From: ZC4RG20 sp964553875
GTDB taxonomy: Bacteria > Pseudomonadota > Gammaproteobacteria > Steroidobacterales > Rariloculaceae
Direction: 5' to 3'
DNA: 64,000 nt
Assembly (NCBI GenBank): GCA_964553875.1
Contig: CAZKNH010000001.1
Location: forward strand, 62,001-126,000
Numbering within the stretch: position 1 is the stretch's first letter; every line of letters begins with the position of its first letter. A program made the translations under genes and the position numbers. Under the pieces are notes generated by a model. It was not told the origin of the DNA. It did no database searches and was given only the letters and a program-made list of their open reading frames with translations. Shown here piece after piece: positions 26,921 through 36,369 of the stretch.

Positions 26921-27822
26921 GTCGTCGTCACCGATTCGGTGCACTTCTCGCCGAGCGTCTCGACGATGAAGTCGACGAATGCGGTGACCTTCGTGCTCGC
27001 GAGCCGCCGCGATGCGTGCAGCACCCAGATCTCGGATGTGCGGTGCGGCACGGTGCTCCAGATCGTAAGACGTCCCTCGTCCGCGGCCTCCTCGACGACC
27101 GCACGCGGGAGCAGCGCGACGCCTGCGCCTGCGGCGACGGCATCCCGCACCATCAGGAGCGACGAGAGCCGCATGCGCACGTCTGGCATGATCTCGAGCT
27201 GGTCCGTGACGCGCCACGGGCCTTTGTCCGCGAGATGGATCATCGTGACCGCGGGCACGCGCGGCGGCGTGCCGTCGCGCGTCGGTTTCGGCCGGCGCAT
27301 GCCCCGCGGTGCGACGACGACGAGCGCATCCTCGCCGATCCGTCGGCCGACGAGCGTCTCGTCCTTGCGCGGGTTCACGCGCACGACGACGTCGTAGCCG
27401 TCTTCGATGAGATCGACGTAGCGGTCCTCCGCGATGACCTCGAGCTCGACCTCGGGGTAACGGCGATTGAACTCCGCGGCGAGCGACCCGAGCAGCGTCT
27501 GCCCGATGAACAACGGCACGCTGACACGCAGCTTCCCGCGCGGGCGGAACGAGCCTTCCGAGAGGCTTCGTCCGACGTCGGCAAGCTCGGCGACCAAGGT
27601 GCTGGTCCGCTCGTGGAGCGCGCGGCCGTCCTCCGTGAGCTTGAGCGTCCGCGCGCCTCGCTCGAAGAGACGCACGCCCAGGCTTTCCTCGAGCGCCATC
27701 ACGCGCCGCGATAGCGTCGCCTTCGGTCGTCCGCTCGCGCGGCTCGCCTTGCCGAAGCCGCCCGCGGAGGCGACCAGATCGAAGTCGGCGAGGAGGCCCA
27801 GGTCCAATTTCGACTGATCCAT
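26884..27822 (-). CDS. LysR family transcriptional regulator
   Basis: A 312-residue regulator. The N-terminal winged HTH is FDLVASAGGFGKASRASGRPKATLSRRVMALEESLGVRLFERGARTLKLTEDG (about 10-65). The effector domain follows, with GKLRVSVPLFIGQTLLGSLAAEFNRRYPEVELEV and AVAAGAGVALLPRAVVEE. The sequence resembles the AaeR/DmlR-like group. It is divergent from the second OYE gene, 127 bases apart, where a LysR operator is expected, and its 3' end overlaps the first OYE gene convergently. ATG 27822 is preferred over upstream in-frame codons that lie in the intergenic region. Confidence 0.9.
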   Translation of the reverse strand: MDQSKLDLGLLADFDLVASAGGFGKASRASGRPKATLSRRVMALEESLGVRLFERGARTLKLTEDGRALHERTSTLVAELADVGRSLSEGSFRPRGKLRVSVPLFIGQTLLGSLAAEFNRRYPEVELEVIAEDRYVDLIEDGYDVVVRVNPRKDETLVGRRIGEDALVVVAPRGMRRPKPTRDGTPPRVPAVTMIHLADKGPWRVTDQLEIMPDVRMRLSSLLMVRDAVAAGAGVALLPRAVVEEAADEGRLTIWSTVPHRTSEIWVLHASRRLASTKVTAFVDFIVETLGEKCTESVTTTQSSPRKSNRFR

Positions 27823-27949
27823 TATTGGAACGACGCGTCTCTCATTTGTGGATTGTGGCCCGTTGTATGGACAGATTACCCTGTCGCGCCATTGGAAGCG
27901 AATTCGCCGCAGGGGCGCGGCAGAAGAACGAGACGAAAGGAGCGTCACG

Positions 27950-29044
27950 ATGACCACGATCTGGGACGAGGTACGGGTAGGCCGGCTCACGCTGCCGCAT
28001 CGTTTCGCGATGGCGCCGATGACGCGGAGCCGCGCACAGCCCGATGGCACCCCGGGGCCGCTCGCGGCCGAGTACTACGCGCAGCGCGCCTCGATGGGGC
28101 TCTTGATCAGCGAAGGCGTGCAGCCGTCGGACGACGGGCAGGGCTACATGTCGACGCCCGGCATCTACACGGATCGGCACGTCGCCGGATGGCGGCGCGT
28201 CACCGATGCCGTGCACGAAGCGGGCGGGCACCTGTTCATTCAGCTGATGCACGTCGGGCGCGTGAGCCATCCGGACAACACGCCGCATCATCGGCAGGCG
28301 CTTGCGCCGTCGGCCGTCGCGACGGGCGAGAAGATATTCACCCCGCGCGGTCTGCAGGATGAGCCGGTGCCGCGCGCGATGTCGATCGACGAGATCCGCG
28401 CGACGATCCGCGATTTTGCGTACGCGGCAAGCCGCGCGATCGAGGCGGGCGCGGACGGCGTCGAGATCCACGGCGCGAACGGCTACCTCGTCCAGCAGTT
28501 CCTGTCGGTCAACGCGAACCTGCGTGACGACGAGTACGGCGGGCCGATCGAGAATCGTGCGCGTTTCGCGATCGAGACGGCGGCCGCCGTTGCCGCGGCG
28601 ATCGGTCCCGAGCGCACCGGCATACGCCTGTCGCCTGCCTCGACGTTCAACGCGATCGACGAGGGCGAAGAATACGAGGCGCTCTATCGCTATCTGGTCC
28701 GCGAGCTCGCGAAGCTCGACCTCGCGTATGTGCACATCGTGCACCACGGCAACGAGGAGCTGGTTCGCGACCTTAGACGCCTCTGGCCGAACGCGTTGCT
28801 GGTGAACCGTCCGGGACAAGCCCTCGACAAGCTCGCGGCGGACATCGAGTCCGGACTCGCGGACGTCGTCACGATCGGCCGCTGGGCGCTTGCGAATCCG
28901 GACTTCGTCGAGCGCTACCGCGCCCGCGCGCCGTTGAACGAGCCCGATCCTGCGACGTTCTACGGCGGGGATGCGCGCGGATACACGGACTATCCGCGGC
29001 TCGATGCGCTCGAAGGCGCCGAGGCCACGGCGGTTTCGGCTTGA
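27950..29044 (+). CDS. Old Yellow Enzyme, classical alkene reductase (NemA/OPR-like)
   Basis: A 364-residue FMN ene-reductase of the classical group. Marks are LPHRFAMAPMTRSRAQPDGTPG, GLLISEGVQPSDDGQGY, FIQLMHVGRVSHPDN, the HGANGYLVQQFLSVNANLRDDEYGG motif with the His/Asn substrate pair, and DVVTIGRWALANPDFVERY for FMN phosphate. It reduces enals, enones, nitroesters or similar electrophiles with NADPH. AAAGGAG ten bases upstream sets ATG 27950. It is divergent from the LysR gene, its likely regulator. Confidence 0.92.
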   Translation: MTTIWDEVRVGRLTLPHRFAMAPMTRSRAQPDGTPGPLAAEYYAQRASMGLLISEGVQPSDDGQGYMSTPGIYTDRHVAGWRRVTDAVHEAGGHLFIQLMHVGRVSHPDNTPHHRQALAPSAVATGEKIFTPRGLQDEPVPRAMSIDEIRATIRDFAYAASRAIEAGADGVEIHGANGYLVQQFLSVNANLRDDEYGGPIENRARFAIETAAAVAAAIGPERTGIRLSPASTFNAIDEGEEYEALYRYLVRELAKLDLAYVHIVHHGNEELVRDLRRLWPNALLVNRPGQALDKLAADIESGLADVVTIGRWALANPDFVERYRARAPLNEPDPATFYGGDARGYTDYPRLDALEGAEATAVSA

Positions 29045-29117
29045 GGGCACCGAAGCGCGGAGGCCCGCCATGCACGGCGGGCCGATCGCGCTTCGCAGCC
29101 GCCCGGCGTTCCTGAGG

Positions 29118-30929
29118 TCAGGAACCGACGATCCCGCCGTCCTTCCGCATGATCGCGATCGTCGCGTCGCGCGGGATCGTCACGCCGTCGTACTCGAGCG
29201 GAAAGCTCGTTTCCGCCGGATCGCCATTGCCCGGGTGCTGCACGTTGATGAACATCGTGCGTCGATCCGGCGTCACGGCGATCCCGGTGACCTCGCAGCC
29301 CGGCACGCCTTCGAAGAGCCGCTTCAGCTCGCCGCTCTCGGTATCGGCGACGAGCATCTGATCGTTGAGGCCGTCCGCCTGGCCGCTGCCGTCCGTCTGA
29401 ATGAACAGGCGGCCGTCCGGATCGGCCCAGAGGCCGTCCGGCGAAGACAGCGATTCCTCGGTGCCGTGCGTCTCCTCGGCGATCAGGAAGATCTCCCACT
29501 GGAACCGGGTGCCCACGTGGTGATCCTCGTCGCGCCAGCGGATGATGTGCCCGTGCCGGTTCGGCGCAAGCGGATTCGCGGCGTTCGTGTCGCGACGCCT
29601 CGAGTTGTTCGTCAGCGAGCAGTACACGTACTCGTCCGGGCCGACGGTGGTCCATTCCGGACGGTCCATCGGCGTCGCGCCGACGATGTCCGCCGCCCGC
29701 CGCGCGAACATCAATACTTCCGCCTGATCGGCGAACTCCGCGGCGAGCCGAGGATCGTCGATCGTGAGCTCGAGCCATTCGCCGGTGCCGTCGTCGTCGA
29801 ACCTCGCCGCATAGAGCCGGCCGTGATCGAGCGGGGACGAGCCCTCGTCGCGCAGCGCTTTCCAGCTCCGATCCGACACGAACTTGTAGATGTACTCGAA
29901 CTGCTCGTCGTCGCCCATGTAGCCGACGACGCGGTCGTCGCGCCCGACCGCGATCGCGCAGCCTTCGTGTCTGAAGCGCCCGAGCGCCGTGCGCTTGACC
30001 GGCGGCGCGGACGGCGCCATTGGATCGATCTCGACGACCCACCCGAACCGATTGCTCTCGTTGACGTATTCCGGATTCGTCAGATCGAAGCGCGGGTCGA
30101 ACCGGCTCCAGCCGTGAAACGATGTCCAGCGGGCGTTCAAGCCGTAGCGCTGCTGCCGCGGGCTCGGCTCGAAACCCTCGCCCCCGAAGTAGAAGTGGAT
30201 GTTCTCTTCGCACGTCAGATACGTGCCCCACGGCGTGTGGCCGTTCGCGCAGTTGTTCAGCGTGCCGGCGAAGGCGTTGCGCGCGGGATTCCGGAGCAGT
30301 GGAGAGCCGGCGGCGGGCCCGCTGAACTCGACCGGCGTATTCACGTGGATACGTCGTGCGTAGCGGCTGTCGACGTGCTGCCAGCGGCCGTCCCGCCTCA
30401 CGAGCTCGACGATCGTGATGCCGTGCGCGTGCTGCGAGACGCGGACGTCGTCGAGGCTCTGCGGATCGCGGCCGAGAATGTGGCGGCTCATGCCGTACTC
30501 GTGATTCAGCACGAGCAGGCCGCGCTCGCTCCCTTCGAGCGAAAAGAACCACATGCCGTCGTGCCCGATGCCGACCTGCTTCTCCTGATCGGCCGCGCTC
30601 GGCGGCCACTGGAATGCCGGGCCCGACGAAGGATTGATAGGCTCTCCCCACGGGATGAGGATCTGCATCTCGTAGTCCGGCGCGATGCGCGGCACCTTGC
30701 CGCCGCCGCCCGCCACCGGGAGCGGCGTGAAGTCCATCAGTCCCGGCCGCGCCTTCGCTCCCGGCTTGCGCGCGGCCAGCGACCGTCCGGGCGACGACGC
30801 GAAGAACGCGGCTGCGGCCGACTGGAGCCCTCCGCGAAGCACGTCGCGCCGGCTCAAGTATCTGGACAACACGTCGCGGAACGGACGATTCCCGGATTTG
30901 TTGCTTCTGTCCTCGATCCGATTCTTCAT
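29118..30929 (-). CDS. PhoX-family phosphatase (DUF839), Tat-exported
   Basis: A 603-residue protein with a Tat signal at about 20-50 (SRRDVLRGGLQSAAAAFFASSPG). PhoX hallmarks are VLNHEYG, FAGTLNNCANGHTPWGTYLTCEEN (metal-ligand Glu and conserved Cys pair), RFGWVVEIDP, LGRFRHEGCAIAV, VGYMGDDEQFEYIYKFVS and SSPDGLWADPDGRLFIQTDGSG. PhoX enzymes are calcium/iron-dependent monoesterases for phosphate scavenging. ATG 30929 with GGAGAGG upstream is chosen. No Pho box was identified with confidence. A very long open frame on the opposite strand over this gene is a GC-bias shadow. Confidence 0.9.
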   Translation of the reverse strand: MKNRIEDRSNKSGNRPFRDVLSRYLSRRDVLRGGLQSAAAAFFASSPGRSLAARKPGAKARPGLMDFTPLPVAGGGGKVPRIAPDYEMQILIPWGEPINPSSGPAFQWPPSAADQEKQVGIGHDGMWFFSLEGSERGLLVLNHEYGMSRHILGRDPQSLDDVRVSQHAHGITIVELVRRDGRWQHVDSRYARRIHVNTPVEFSGPAAGSPLLRNPARNAFAGTLNNCANGHTPWGTYLTCEENIHFYFGGEGFEPSPRQQRYGLNARWTSFHGWSRFDPRFDLTNPEYVNESNRFGWVVEIDPMAPSAPPVKRTALGRFRHEGCAIAVGRDDRVVGYMGDDEQFEYIYKFVSDRSWKALRDEGSSPLDHGRLYAARFDDDGTGEWLELTIDDPRLAAEFADQAEVLMFARRAADIVGATPMDRPEWTTVGPDEYVYCSLTNNSRRRDTNAANPLAPNRHGHIIRWRDEDHHVGTRFQWEIFLIAEETHGTEESLSSPDGLWADPDGRLFIQTDGSGQADGLNDQMLVADTESGELKRLFEGVPGCEVTGIAVTPDRRTMFINVQHPGNGDPAETSFPLEYDGVTIPRDATIAIMRKDGGIVGS

Positions 30930-31147
30930 CTGCAATCCTCTCCGAGACGGCATGGCTTCGATGTCGTCGCGAGCCCCTCGGAAGCGCCGTACGCCGGCAC
31001 GAGTGTCGCAAGGTTCGCCGCCGGCTGTCCACGGCCCTGCGTCGCCGAACGGGAACCGTCTGAGGTAGCATCCGCCCAGTCGCACGGCTCGATCAGCGCC
31101 CGTCCCTCGACCGCGGCCGATCGGCGTCGGGCGCTTATCGGCAATCG

Positions 31148-32074
31148 ATGGGGGGGCGCAAAGTGAAGGCAGTTCTGGCTGATCTCGATTCGTCGTTGAC
31201 GCTGCGGATCGCCGTCGCATTGATCGGCCTCGTCGCCTGCATGCCTGCGGGCGCTCAGAGCCTGCTCGACGGCAGTTGGACCGCGTATCGCCATCCGACC
31301 GGCGTGTTCCTCGAGCATCCTGCGTCGTGGCGCACGCAGCCGACGGAGGTCGGAATCGCGCTGGTGCCCGGCGATTTCGATCCGAACTCGGAGCTCATCA
31401 TTGCGCTCGGGGAGTCGGCGGCCGGGCTCCGCGGGCCCACCGATCCTCAGGTCGGTCAGTACCTCGACGTGCTGGTGAGCCAGGTGGCCGTGGCGATGCG
31501 CCGGACCGGCCAGCCGACCTCGATCGACTTCCGCGGCGGCACGGGGGCGCTGTACGAGTATCGGGGTGTCCTGAATACGGGGCAGCCGGCGGGGGCGCAG
31601 TTCCGCACGGCGATCCTCGGCGGGTATGCCGTCGCGATCGCGATCATCGCGACCGAGGAGAAGTTGCGTCAGCGTGAGCCGATCCTGCAGCGGATCTTCG
31701 CGAGTCTCGGTCACGCCGAGCCGCGCCGGGACCCTGCGCTCGTCGGCACCTGGCGAGCGACCAGCACCGAATCGGATTCGAGCCTGTCCGGCAGCGTGTT
31801 CTTCCGCACGGAATCCGTTTACGCGCTGATGCCCGACGGCCGGCTCACGACCCAGAGCCGCACTCAGGGACGCGTCACCGGCGCCGAGGGCGGGACGGCC
31901 GCGCGCGACACGGAAGAGCGGTCGGCCGGCTCGTGGAGTGCGGCGGACGGGCGTCTTTTCATCTTGTGGGACGACGGCACCTCGACGGCCGCAAGCTACG
32001 AAGCGACCGGCGACGCCGTGAACGTCAGAGTGGATGGTGCGAGGGCGCCGATTCGTCTTCAGCGCGTGCGCTAA
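31148..32074 (+). CDS. Exported protein of unknown function
   Basis: A 308-residue protein with a signal peptide ending near MPAGAQS. The mature part has two segments: an N-terminal domain (GSWTAYRHPTGVFLEHPASW...) resembling PsbP/DUF1795-type photosystem-like folds that read 'YRHPxGxxxxxPxxW', and a C-terminal lipocalin-like stretch starting LVGTWRATS and including LMPDGRLTTQSRTQGR and SAADGRLFILWDDG. The first assignment is a weak resemblance. Start could be ATG 31148 or GTG 31163. It precedes the LOG gene on the same strand, by about 125 bases. Confidence 0.65.
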   Translation: MGGRKVKAVLADLDSSLTLRIAVALIGLVACMPAGAQSLLDGSWTAYRHPTGVFLEHPASWRTQPTEVGIALVPGDFDPNSELIIALGESAAGLRGPTDPQVGQYLDVLVSQVAVAMRRTGQPTSIDFRGGTGALYEYRGVLNTGQPAGAQFRTAILGGYAVAIAIIATEEKLRQREPILQRIFASLGHAEPRRDPALVGTWRATSTESDSSLSGSVFFRTESVYALMPDGRLTTQSRTQGRVTGAEGGTAARDTEERSAGSWSAADGRLFILWDDGTSTAASYEATGDAVNVRVDGARAPIRLQRVR

Positions 32075-32199
32075 GGCGAATCGAGGGACGTGAAACCGGC
32101 CGCCGAGGAGCTTCGGCCAGACCGGCGGCCGGGACGGTCGCCGCGGCGTCGGAACGACGAACCGACGGCGAAGGCGAGCATCTCTGCAGGGAACGCTGG

Positions 32200-32799
32200 A
32201 TGGAGACGACGGTAACGGAACGAAGCATCTGCGTTTATTGCGCGTCGAGCCAACGCTGCGCGCCCGTCTACCACGCCGCGGCGCGGCGCGTCGGCGAGAT
32301 CCTCGCCGACGAAGGCTATTCGATCGTGTACGGCGGCGGAGGCGCGGGCTCGATGGGCGCGCTCGCCGACGGTGCACTGTCGCGCGGCGGCACGGTGATC
32401 GGGATTCTGCCGAAGTTCATGATGGAGCTCGAATGGGGGCACCCTAAGCTCACGGAGCTGCGCATCGTCGAGGATATGCGCGTGCGCAAGCACTCGATGC
32501 TGTCGCAAAGCTCCGGGCTCGTGACGCTGCCGGGCGGCACGGGCACGTTCGAGGAGCTTTTCGAGGCGCTGTCACTGAAGCGCCTCGGCCTTTACACGCA
32601 TCCGATCGTGCTGCTCAACACGAACCGTTACTTCGATGCGTTGATCACGCTGCTCCATAAGGCGGTCGACGAGCGCTTCCTCGACGAGCGCCATCTCGCG
32701 ATGTGGCAGGTCGTGAGCGAGCCCGAGGAAATTCCGGAGGCGCTCCGCACGGCGCCGGCCTGGTCGGACAGGGCCCGCGAGTTCGCGGCGATTCGTTAG
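32200..32799 (+). CDS. LOG family protein (TIGR00730, nucleotide 5'-monophosphate nucleosidase/phosphoribohydrolase)
   Basis: A 199-residue cytoplasmic Rossmann-like enzyme. It opens with ICVYCASSQRCAPVY and has VYGGGGAGSMGALADGAL, VRKHSMLSQSSG and the signature PGGTGTFEE at 111-119 containing the catalytic Glu. Family members cleave N-glycosidic bonds of nucleoside monophosphates; some release free cytokinins, others act as general AMP nucleosidase-like hydrolases. AGGGAA lies upstream of ATG 32200. It is followed by the convergent proline symporter. Confidence 0.9.
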   Translation: METTVTERSICVYCASSQRCAPVYHAAARRVGEILADEGYSIVYGGGGAGSMGALADGALSRGGTVIGILPKFMMELEWGHPKLTELRIVEDMRVRKHSMLSQSSGLVTLPGGTGTFEELFEALSLKRLGLYTHPIVLLNTNRYFDALITLLHKAVDERFLDERHLAMWQVVSEPEEIPEALRTAPAWSDRAREFAAIR

Positions 32800-32857
32800 C
32801 GGCGGCATGCATTCATGCCGCTCGGCGCCCCGACGACGACGTCTCCGGCGGCTTCGA

Positions 32858-34330
32858 TCAGGCTCCGGTATCCTGCTTCACGAGACGCTCCACGCGTCCC
32901 GACTCGAGCAGCGACACCGCGACGATCGCTACGCACGACAACAGGAACCCCGGCACGAGCTCGTAGAGCTCGAACAGCGCGCCGTCGAGCTGCGGCCAGA
33001 CGACGACCGTGAGACCGCCGACGACGATGCCGGCGAGCGCGCCGTTCCGAGTCATGCCTTCCCAGTAGAGCGACAGCACGATCGCCGGGCCGAACGCGGC
33101 GCCGAAGCCGGCCCACGCCCATGCGACGAGCGACAGCACGCGGCTTTCGGGGTCGAGGCCGAGCAGAAAGGCGACGACCGCGATCGCGAGCACCGCGAGC
33201 CTGCCGACCCAGAGGAGCTCCGTTCGTCCGGCGTTCGTGCGAAAGAGGCCGCGGTAGAAATCCTGCGCGAATGCGGACGACGAGACGAGAAGCTGTGCCG
33301 ACGCCGTGCTCATGATCGCGGCGAGGATGCCCGCAAGACATATGCCCGCGAGCGCGGGATGCAGGAACTCCGTCGAGAGCCGGATGAACACGGTTTCGCT
33401 GCTCGCGCCCTCGAGCGGGGGATCGAGCGCGAGGACGCCGACGAGCCCGACGATGACCGCTGCCGCGAGCACCGTGACGACCCAGACCATCGCGACGCGG
33501 CGAGACGTCGCGAGCTCCTCGGCGCGGCGGATCGCCATGAAGCGCGCGAGGATGTGCGGCTGGCCCGGATAGCCCAAGCCCCAGCCGAGCAGCGATAGCA
33601 CGCCGACGACGCCGAGCGCTTCGCCGCCCGCGCCGAGCCACGGGTCGAGCAGGGCGGGATTGCGCGCCGCGAGCTCGTCGAGCGCGGGCCCGATGCCGCC
33701 CGCGAGCTGCACGCCGAGCGCGGCGACGAGCACGAGCGCGACGAACATCAGCGTGCCCTGCAGCACGTCGGACCAGCTGACCGCGAGGAAGCCGCCGAAG
33801 AACGTGTACGCGAGCATCACGATCGAGCCCCAGAACATCGCCTCGACGTAGGGCAGCGCGAACAGCGTCTCGAAGAGGCGGCCCGCGGCGACGAAGCCGG
33901 AGCTCGCGTAGAACGCGAAGAACACGAGGATGAACGCGGCCGTGATCGTGCGCAGCACGCGCGTGCGGTCATCGAAACGCCGCTCGAAGTAGTCGGGCAG
34001 CGTCAGCGAGTCCGCGAGGCGCTCCGTGCGCGTGCGGAGCTTCGCCGCGATGAAGCGCCAGTTGAGCCACGTGCCGATCGTGAGCCCGAGCGCGAGCCAG
34101 ACGGCGTCGAAGCCCGCGAGGTACGCGAGGCCCGGCAGTCCCATCAGCAGCCATCCGCTCATGTCGGAGGCCTGCGCCGAGAACGCCGTGACCCAGCTGC
34201 CGAGCTTGCGCCCGCCGAGGATGAAGTCGCCGAGCGTCTGCGTGCGGCGATATGCCAGGAAGCCGAGCAGCAGGCAGACCGCCATGTAGGCGATGAGGGC
34301 GGCGACGATCGCAGGGCTCTTCTCGATCAT
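32858..34330 (-). CDS. putP: Sodium/proline symporter (SSS family)
   Basis: A 490-residue membrane protein with about thirteen segments of the sodium:solute symporter fold. PutP features include FILGGRKLGSWVTAFSAQASDMSGWLLMGLPG in TM2 with the Na+/proline site, WRFIAAKLRTRTERLADSLTLPDYFERRF, the GGFLAVSWSDVLQGTLMF helix and GWGLGYPGQPHILARFMAI. It imports proline for nutrition or osmoprotection. ATG 34330 is preferred over 34378. It lies head-to-tail after a BCCT transporter on the same strand (107 bases apart), giving an osmolyte-uptake pair. Confidence 0.9.
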   Translation of the reverse strand: MIEKSPAIVAALIAYMAVCLLLGFLAYRRTQTLGDFILGGRKLGSWVTAFSAQASDMSGWLLMGLPGLAYLAGFDAVWLALGLTIGTWLNWRFIAAKLRTRTERLADSLTLPDYFERRFDDRTRVLRTITAAFILVFFAFYASSGFVAAGRLFETLFALPYVEAMFWGSIVMLAYTFFGGFLAVSWSDVLQGTLMFVALVLVAALGVQLAGGIGPALDELAARNPALLDPWLGAGGEALGVVGVLSLLGWGLGYPGQPHILARFMAIRRAEELATSRRVAMVWVVTVLAAAVIVGLVGVLALDPPLEGASSETVFIRLSTEFLHPALAGICLAGILAAIMSTASAQLLVSSSAFAQDFYRGLFRTNAGRTELLWVGRLAVLAIAVVAFLLGLDPESRVLSLVAWAWAGFGAAFGPAIVLSLYWEGMTRNGALAGIVVGGLTVVVWPQLDGALFELYELVPGFLLSCVAIVAVSLLESGRVERLVKQDTGA

Positions 34331-34436
34331 GTCGTTCGGTTCGGCGGGCCGGATCGGCCGCGTTCGTCCGGCAACCAATGGTAAGCGAGGTCGGGCGGCC
34401 GTGCGCCGGCCGTGCGAAAGTCGCCGGCCCGGGACG

Positions 34437-36137
34437 CTACGGCCGGGGAGCAGGCCGCGTCAACGGCTTCGGCGCCTGCGCCTCGTCGGAGCCGTTCGTC
34501 GGCTCGATGGCGAGAACGAAGTCGCCGTCGTGCTCCTCGAGCCCCTGCGCGCACGCCGCCTCGAGGACCTCGACGGCCTTCTCCTTGCGCAGGACGATCG
34601 GGTCGCTGCGCAGATCCTTGAGCAGCGCGCAGCACATCAGCACCATCACGGCCGTGAACGGCAGCGCGGCGATGAACGTGAGGTTCTGCACGCCCGACAG
34701 CGCGGTGTCGCCGCCGATCGCGAGCATGATCGCGGCGACGGCGCCGGTCGCCGCGCCCCAGAAGATCACGACCCACCGGGACGGCGTGAGCGAGCCGCGT
34801 TGCGACAGCGTGCCCATCACGACGGATGCCGCGTCCGCACCGGACACGAAGAAGATCGCGACGAGGATCATCACGACGACAGACGTGATTCCGACGAGGG
34901 GCAGATGGGCGAGCACGTTGAACGTCTGCGCCTCGGCGCCGCCGACCGCGACCGCCGCACCCTCCATCTCGAGCCCGATCGCCGTGCCGCCGAAGATCGC
35001 GAACCAGACGACGCTGACGGCGCTCGGCACGAGGAGCACGCCGCCGACGAACTCGCGGATCGTGCGCCCGCGGCTGATGCGCGCGATGAAGAGACCGACG
35101 AACGGCGTCCACGAGATCCACCACGCCCAGTAGAAGACGGTCCAGCTTTGCAGCCACGCGCTCATCGTCTCGCCGCCCGTCGCACCCGAGCGTGACGCCA
35201 TCAGGCCGAAATCGCTGAGGTATGCGCCGATCGAGGTCGGAATCAGGTTCAGCACGAAGACGGTCGGCCCGACGACGAACACGAACACCGCGAGCACGGC
35301 CGCGAGCACCATGTTGATGTTCGAAAGGTACTGGATGCCTCTCGCGACGCCGGAGACCGCGGACGCAATGAAGCAGATGGTCAGCACGACGATGATCAGG
35401 ATGAGCGCGCCGGTGCTCGCGCCCGAGATCCAGCCCGCTTCGATGAGACCCGTGCGGATCTGCAGCGTGCCGATGCCGAGCGATGCGGCCGATCCGAACA
35501 GCGTCGCAAAGAGCGCGAGCATATCGATCAGCCTGCCGAGCGGACCCTCGGCTCTCCGCTTGCCGAGCAGCGGGATGAACACGGCGCTGATCAGCTTCCT
35601 GCGCTTCTTGCGGAACGTGCTGTAGGCGATTGCGAGACCCGCGACCGCGTAGATCGCCCATGGGTGCAGCGTCCAGTGGAACAGCGTCGTCGCCATCGCG
35701 GTGCGGAGCGCCGCGGAGATCTGCTCGGGCGGGACGGTGCCGTCGGCGTCGACGGGAACGGTGCCGGGCGGCGGATTGACGAAATGAGAAAGCGGCTCGC
35801 TGACGCCGAAGAACATGAGCCCGATGCCCATGCCGGCGCTGAACATCATCGCGATCCACGACGCTGTCTTGAACTCGGGGGGCTCACCTTCGGGCCCGAG
35901 CGGGATGTCCCCGAAGCGGCTGAACGCGACGTAGAGCGAGAAGGCGACGAAGCCGGTCGCGGACAGCACGAAGAACCAGCCGAGGTTCACGATCAGCCAC
36001 GAGAGCGCGGCTGACGTCGCGCTCGCGAGCGACTCCGTCGCGAGCCCGCCCCATGCGACCAGCGCGAACATGATGGCAGCGACCGCGCCGAAGACGGCCC
36101 AGTCCGTAGCGGATCTGTTGCGTATCGACTTCGGCAT
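34437..36137 (-). CDS. BCCT family betaine/carnitine/choline transporter
   Basis: A 566-residue transporter with twelve membrane segments. BCCT signatures are MMFSAGMGIGLMFFGVSEPLSHF (Gly-rich TM3, G-M-G-I-G) and the aromatic-box helix WTVFYWAWWISWTPFVGLFIARISRGRT. A cytoplasmic C-terminal tail of about 60 residues could serve osmosensing as in BetP. The gene starts with GTG 36140 or ATG 36137; the latter is used. Placed upstream of putP on the same strand, it suggests regulated compatible-solute uptake. Confidence 0.92.
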   Translation of the reverse strand: MPKSIRNRSATDWAVFGAVAAIMFALVAWGGLATESLASATSAALSWLIVNLGWFFVLSATGFVAFSLYVAFSRFGDIPLGPEGEPPEFKTASWIAMMFSAGMGIGLMFFGVSEPLSHFVNPPPGTVPVDADGTVPPEQISAALRTAMATTLFHWTLHPWAIYAVAGLAIAYSTFRKKRRKLISAVFIPLLGKRRAEGPLGRLIDMLALFATLFGSAASLGIGTLQIRTGLIEAGWISGASTGALILIIVVLTICFIASAVSGVARGIQYLSNINMVLAAVLAVFVFVVGPTVFVLNLIPTSIGAYLSDFGLMASRSGATGGETMSAWLQSWTVFYWAWWISWTPFVGLFIARISRGRTIREFVGGVLLVPSAVSVVWFAIFGGTAIGLEMEGAAVAVGGAEAQTFNVLAHLPLVGITSVVVMILVAIFFVSGADAASVVMGTLSQRGSLTPSRWVVIFWGAATGAVAAIMLAIGGDTALSGVQNLTFIAALPFTAVMVLMCCALLKDLRSDPIVLRKEKAVEVLEAACAQGLEEHDGDFVLAIEPTNGSDEAQAPKPLTRPAPRP

Positions 36138-36369
36138 CACCGAACGCGCCGGCCGTGGCGGCGCCTGGTTCCTCCTCGTTGGCGTGAAGGTGCGAACCCT
36201 GACGGATTATAACCGCGAGGGCAACCCCCGCAGGGGAATGCCCGCCGCATCTCGTTCCGCGGATGGGAAGATTGTTCGGGCGCTTCGCGGCCGCTCCTCG
36301 GGACCCAAGGGTCCGATTCGGCCCTTTGCCCCGCGGCCTCGACGGTTCGGCACGGAGGCCCGGCGGCTG

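Noticed and set aside
28971..31166. Plus-strand open frame of about 730 codons over the PhoX gene
   Set aside because: No domain or start signal; PhoX motifs and the Tat signal on the opposite strand decide the coding strand.
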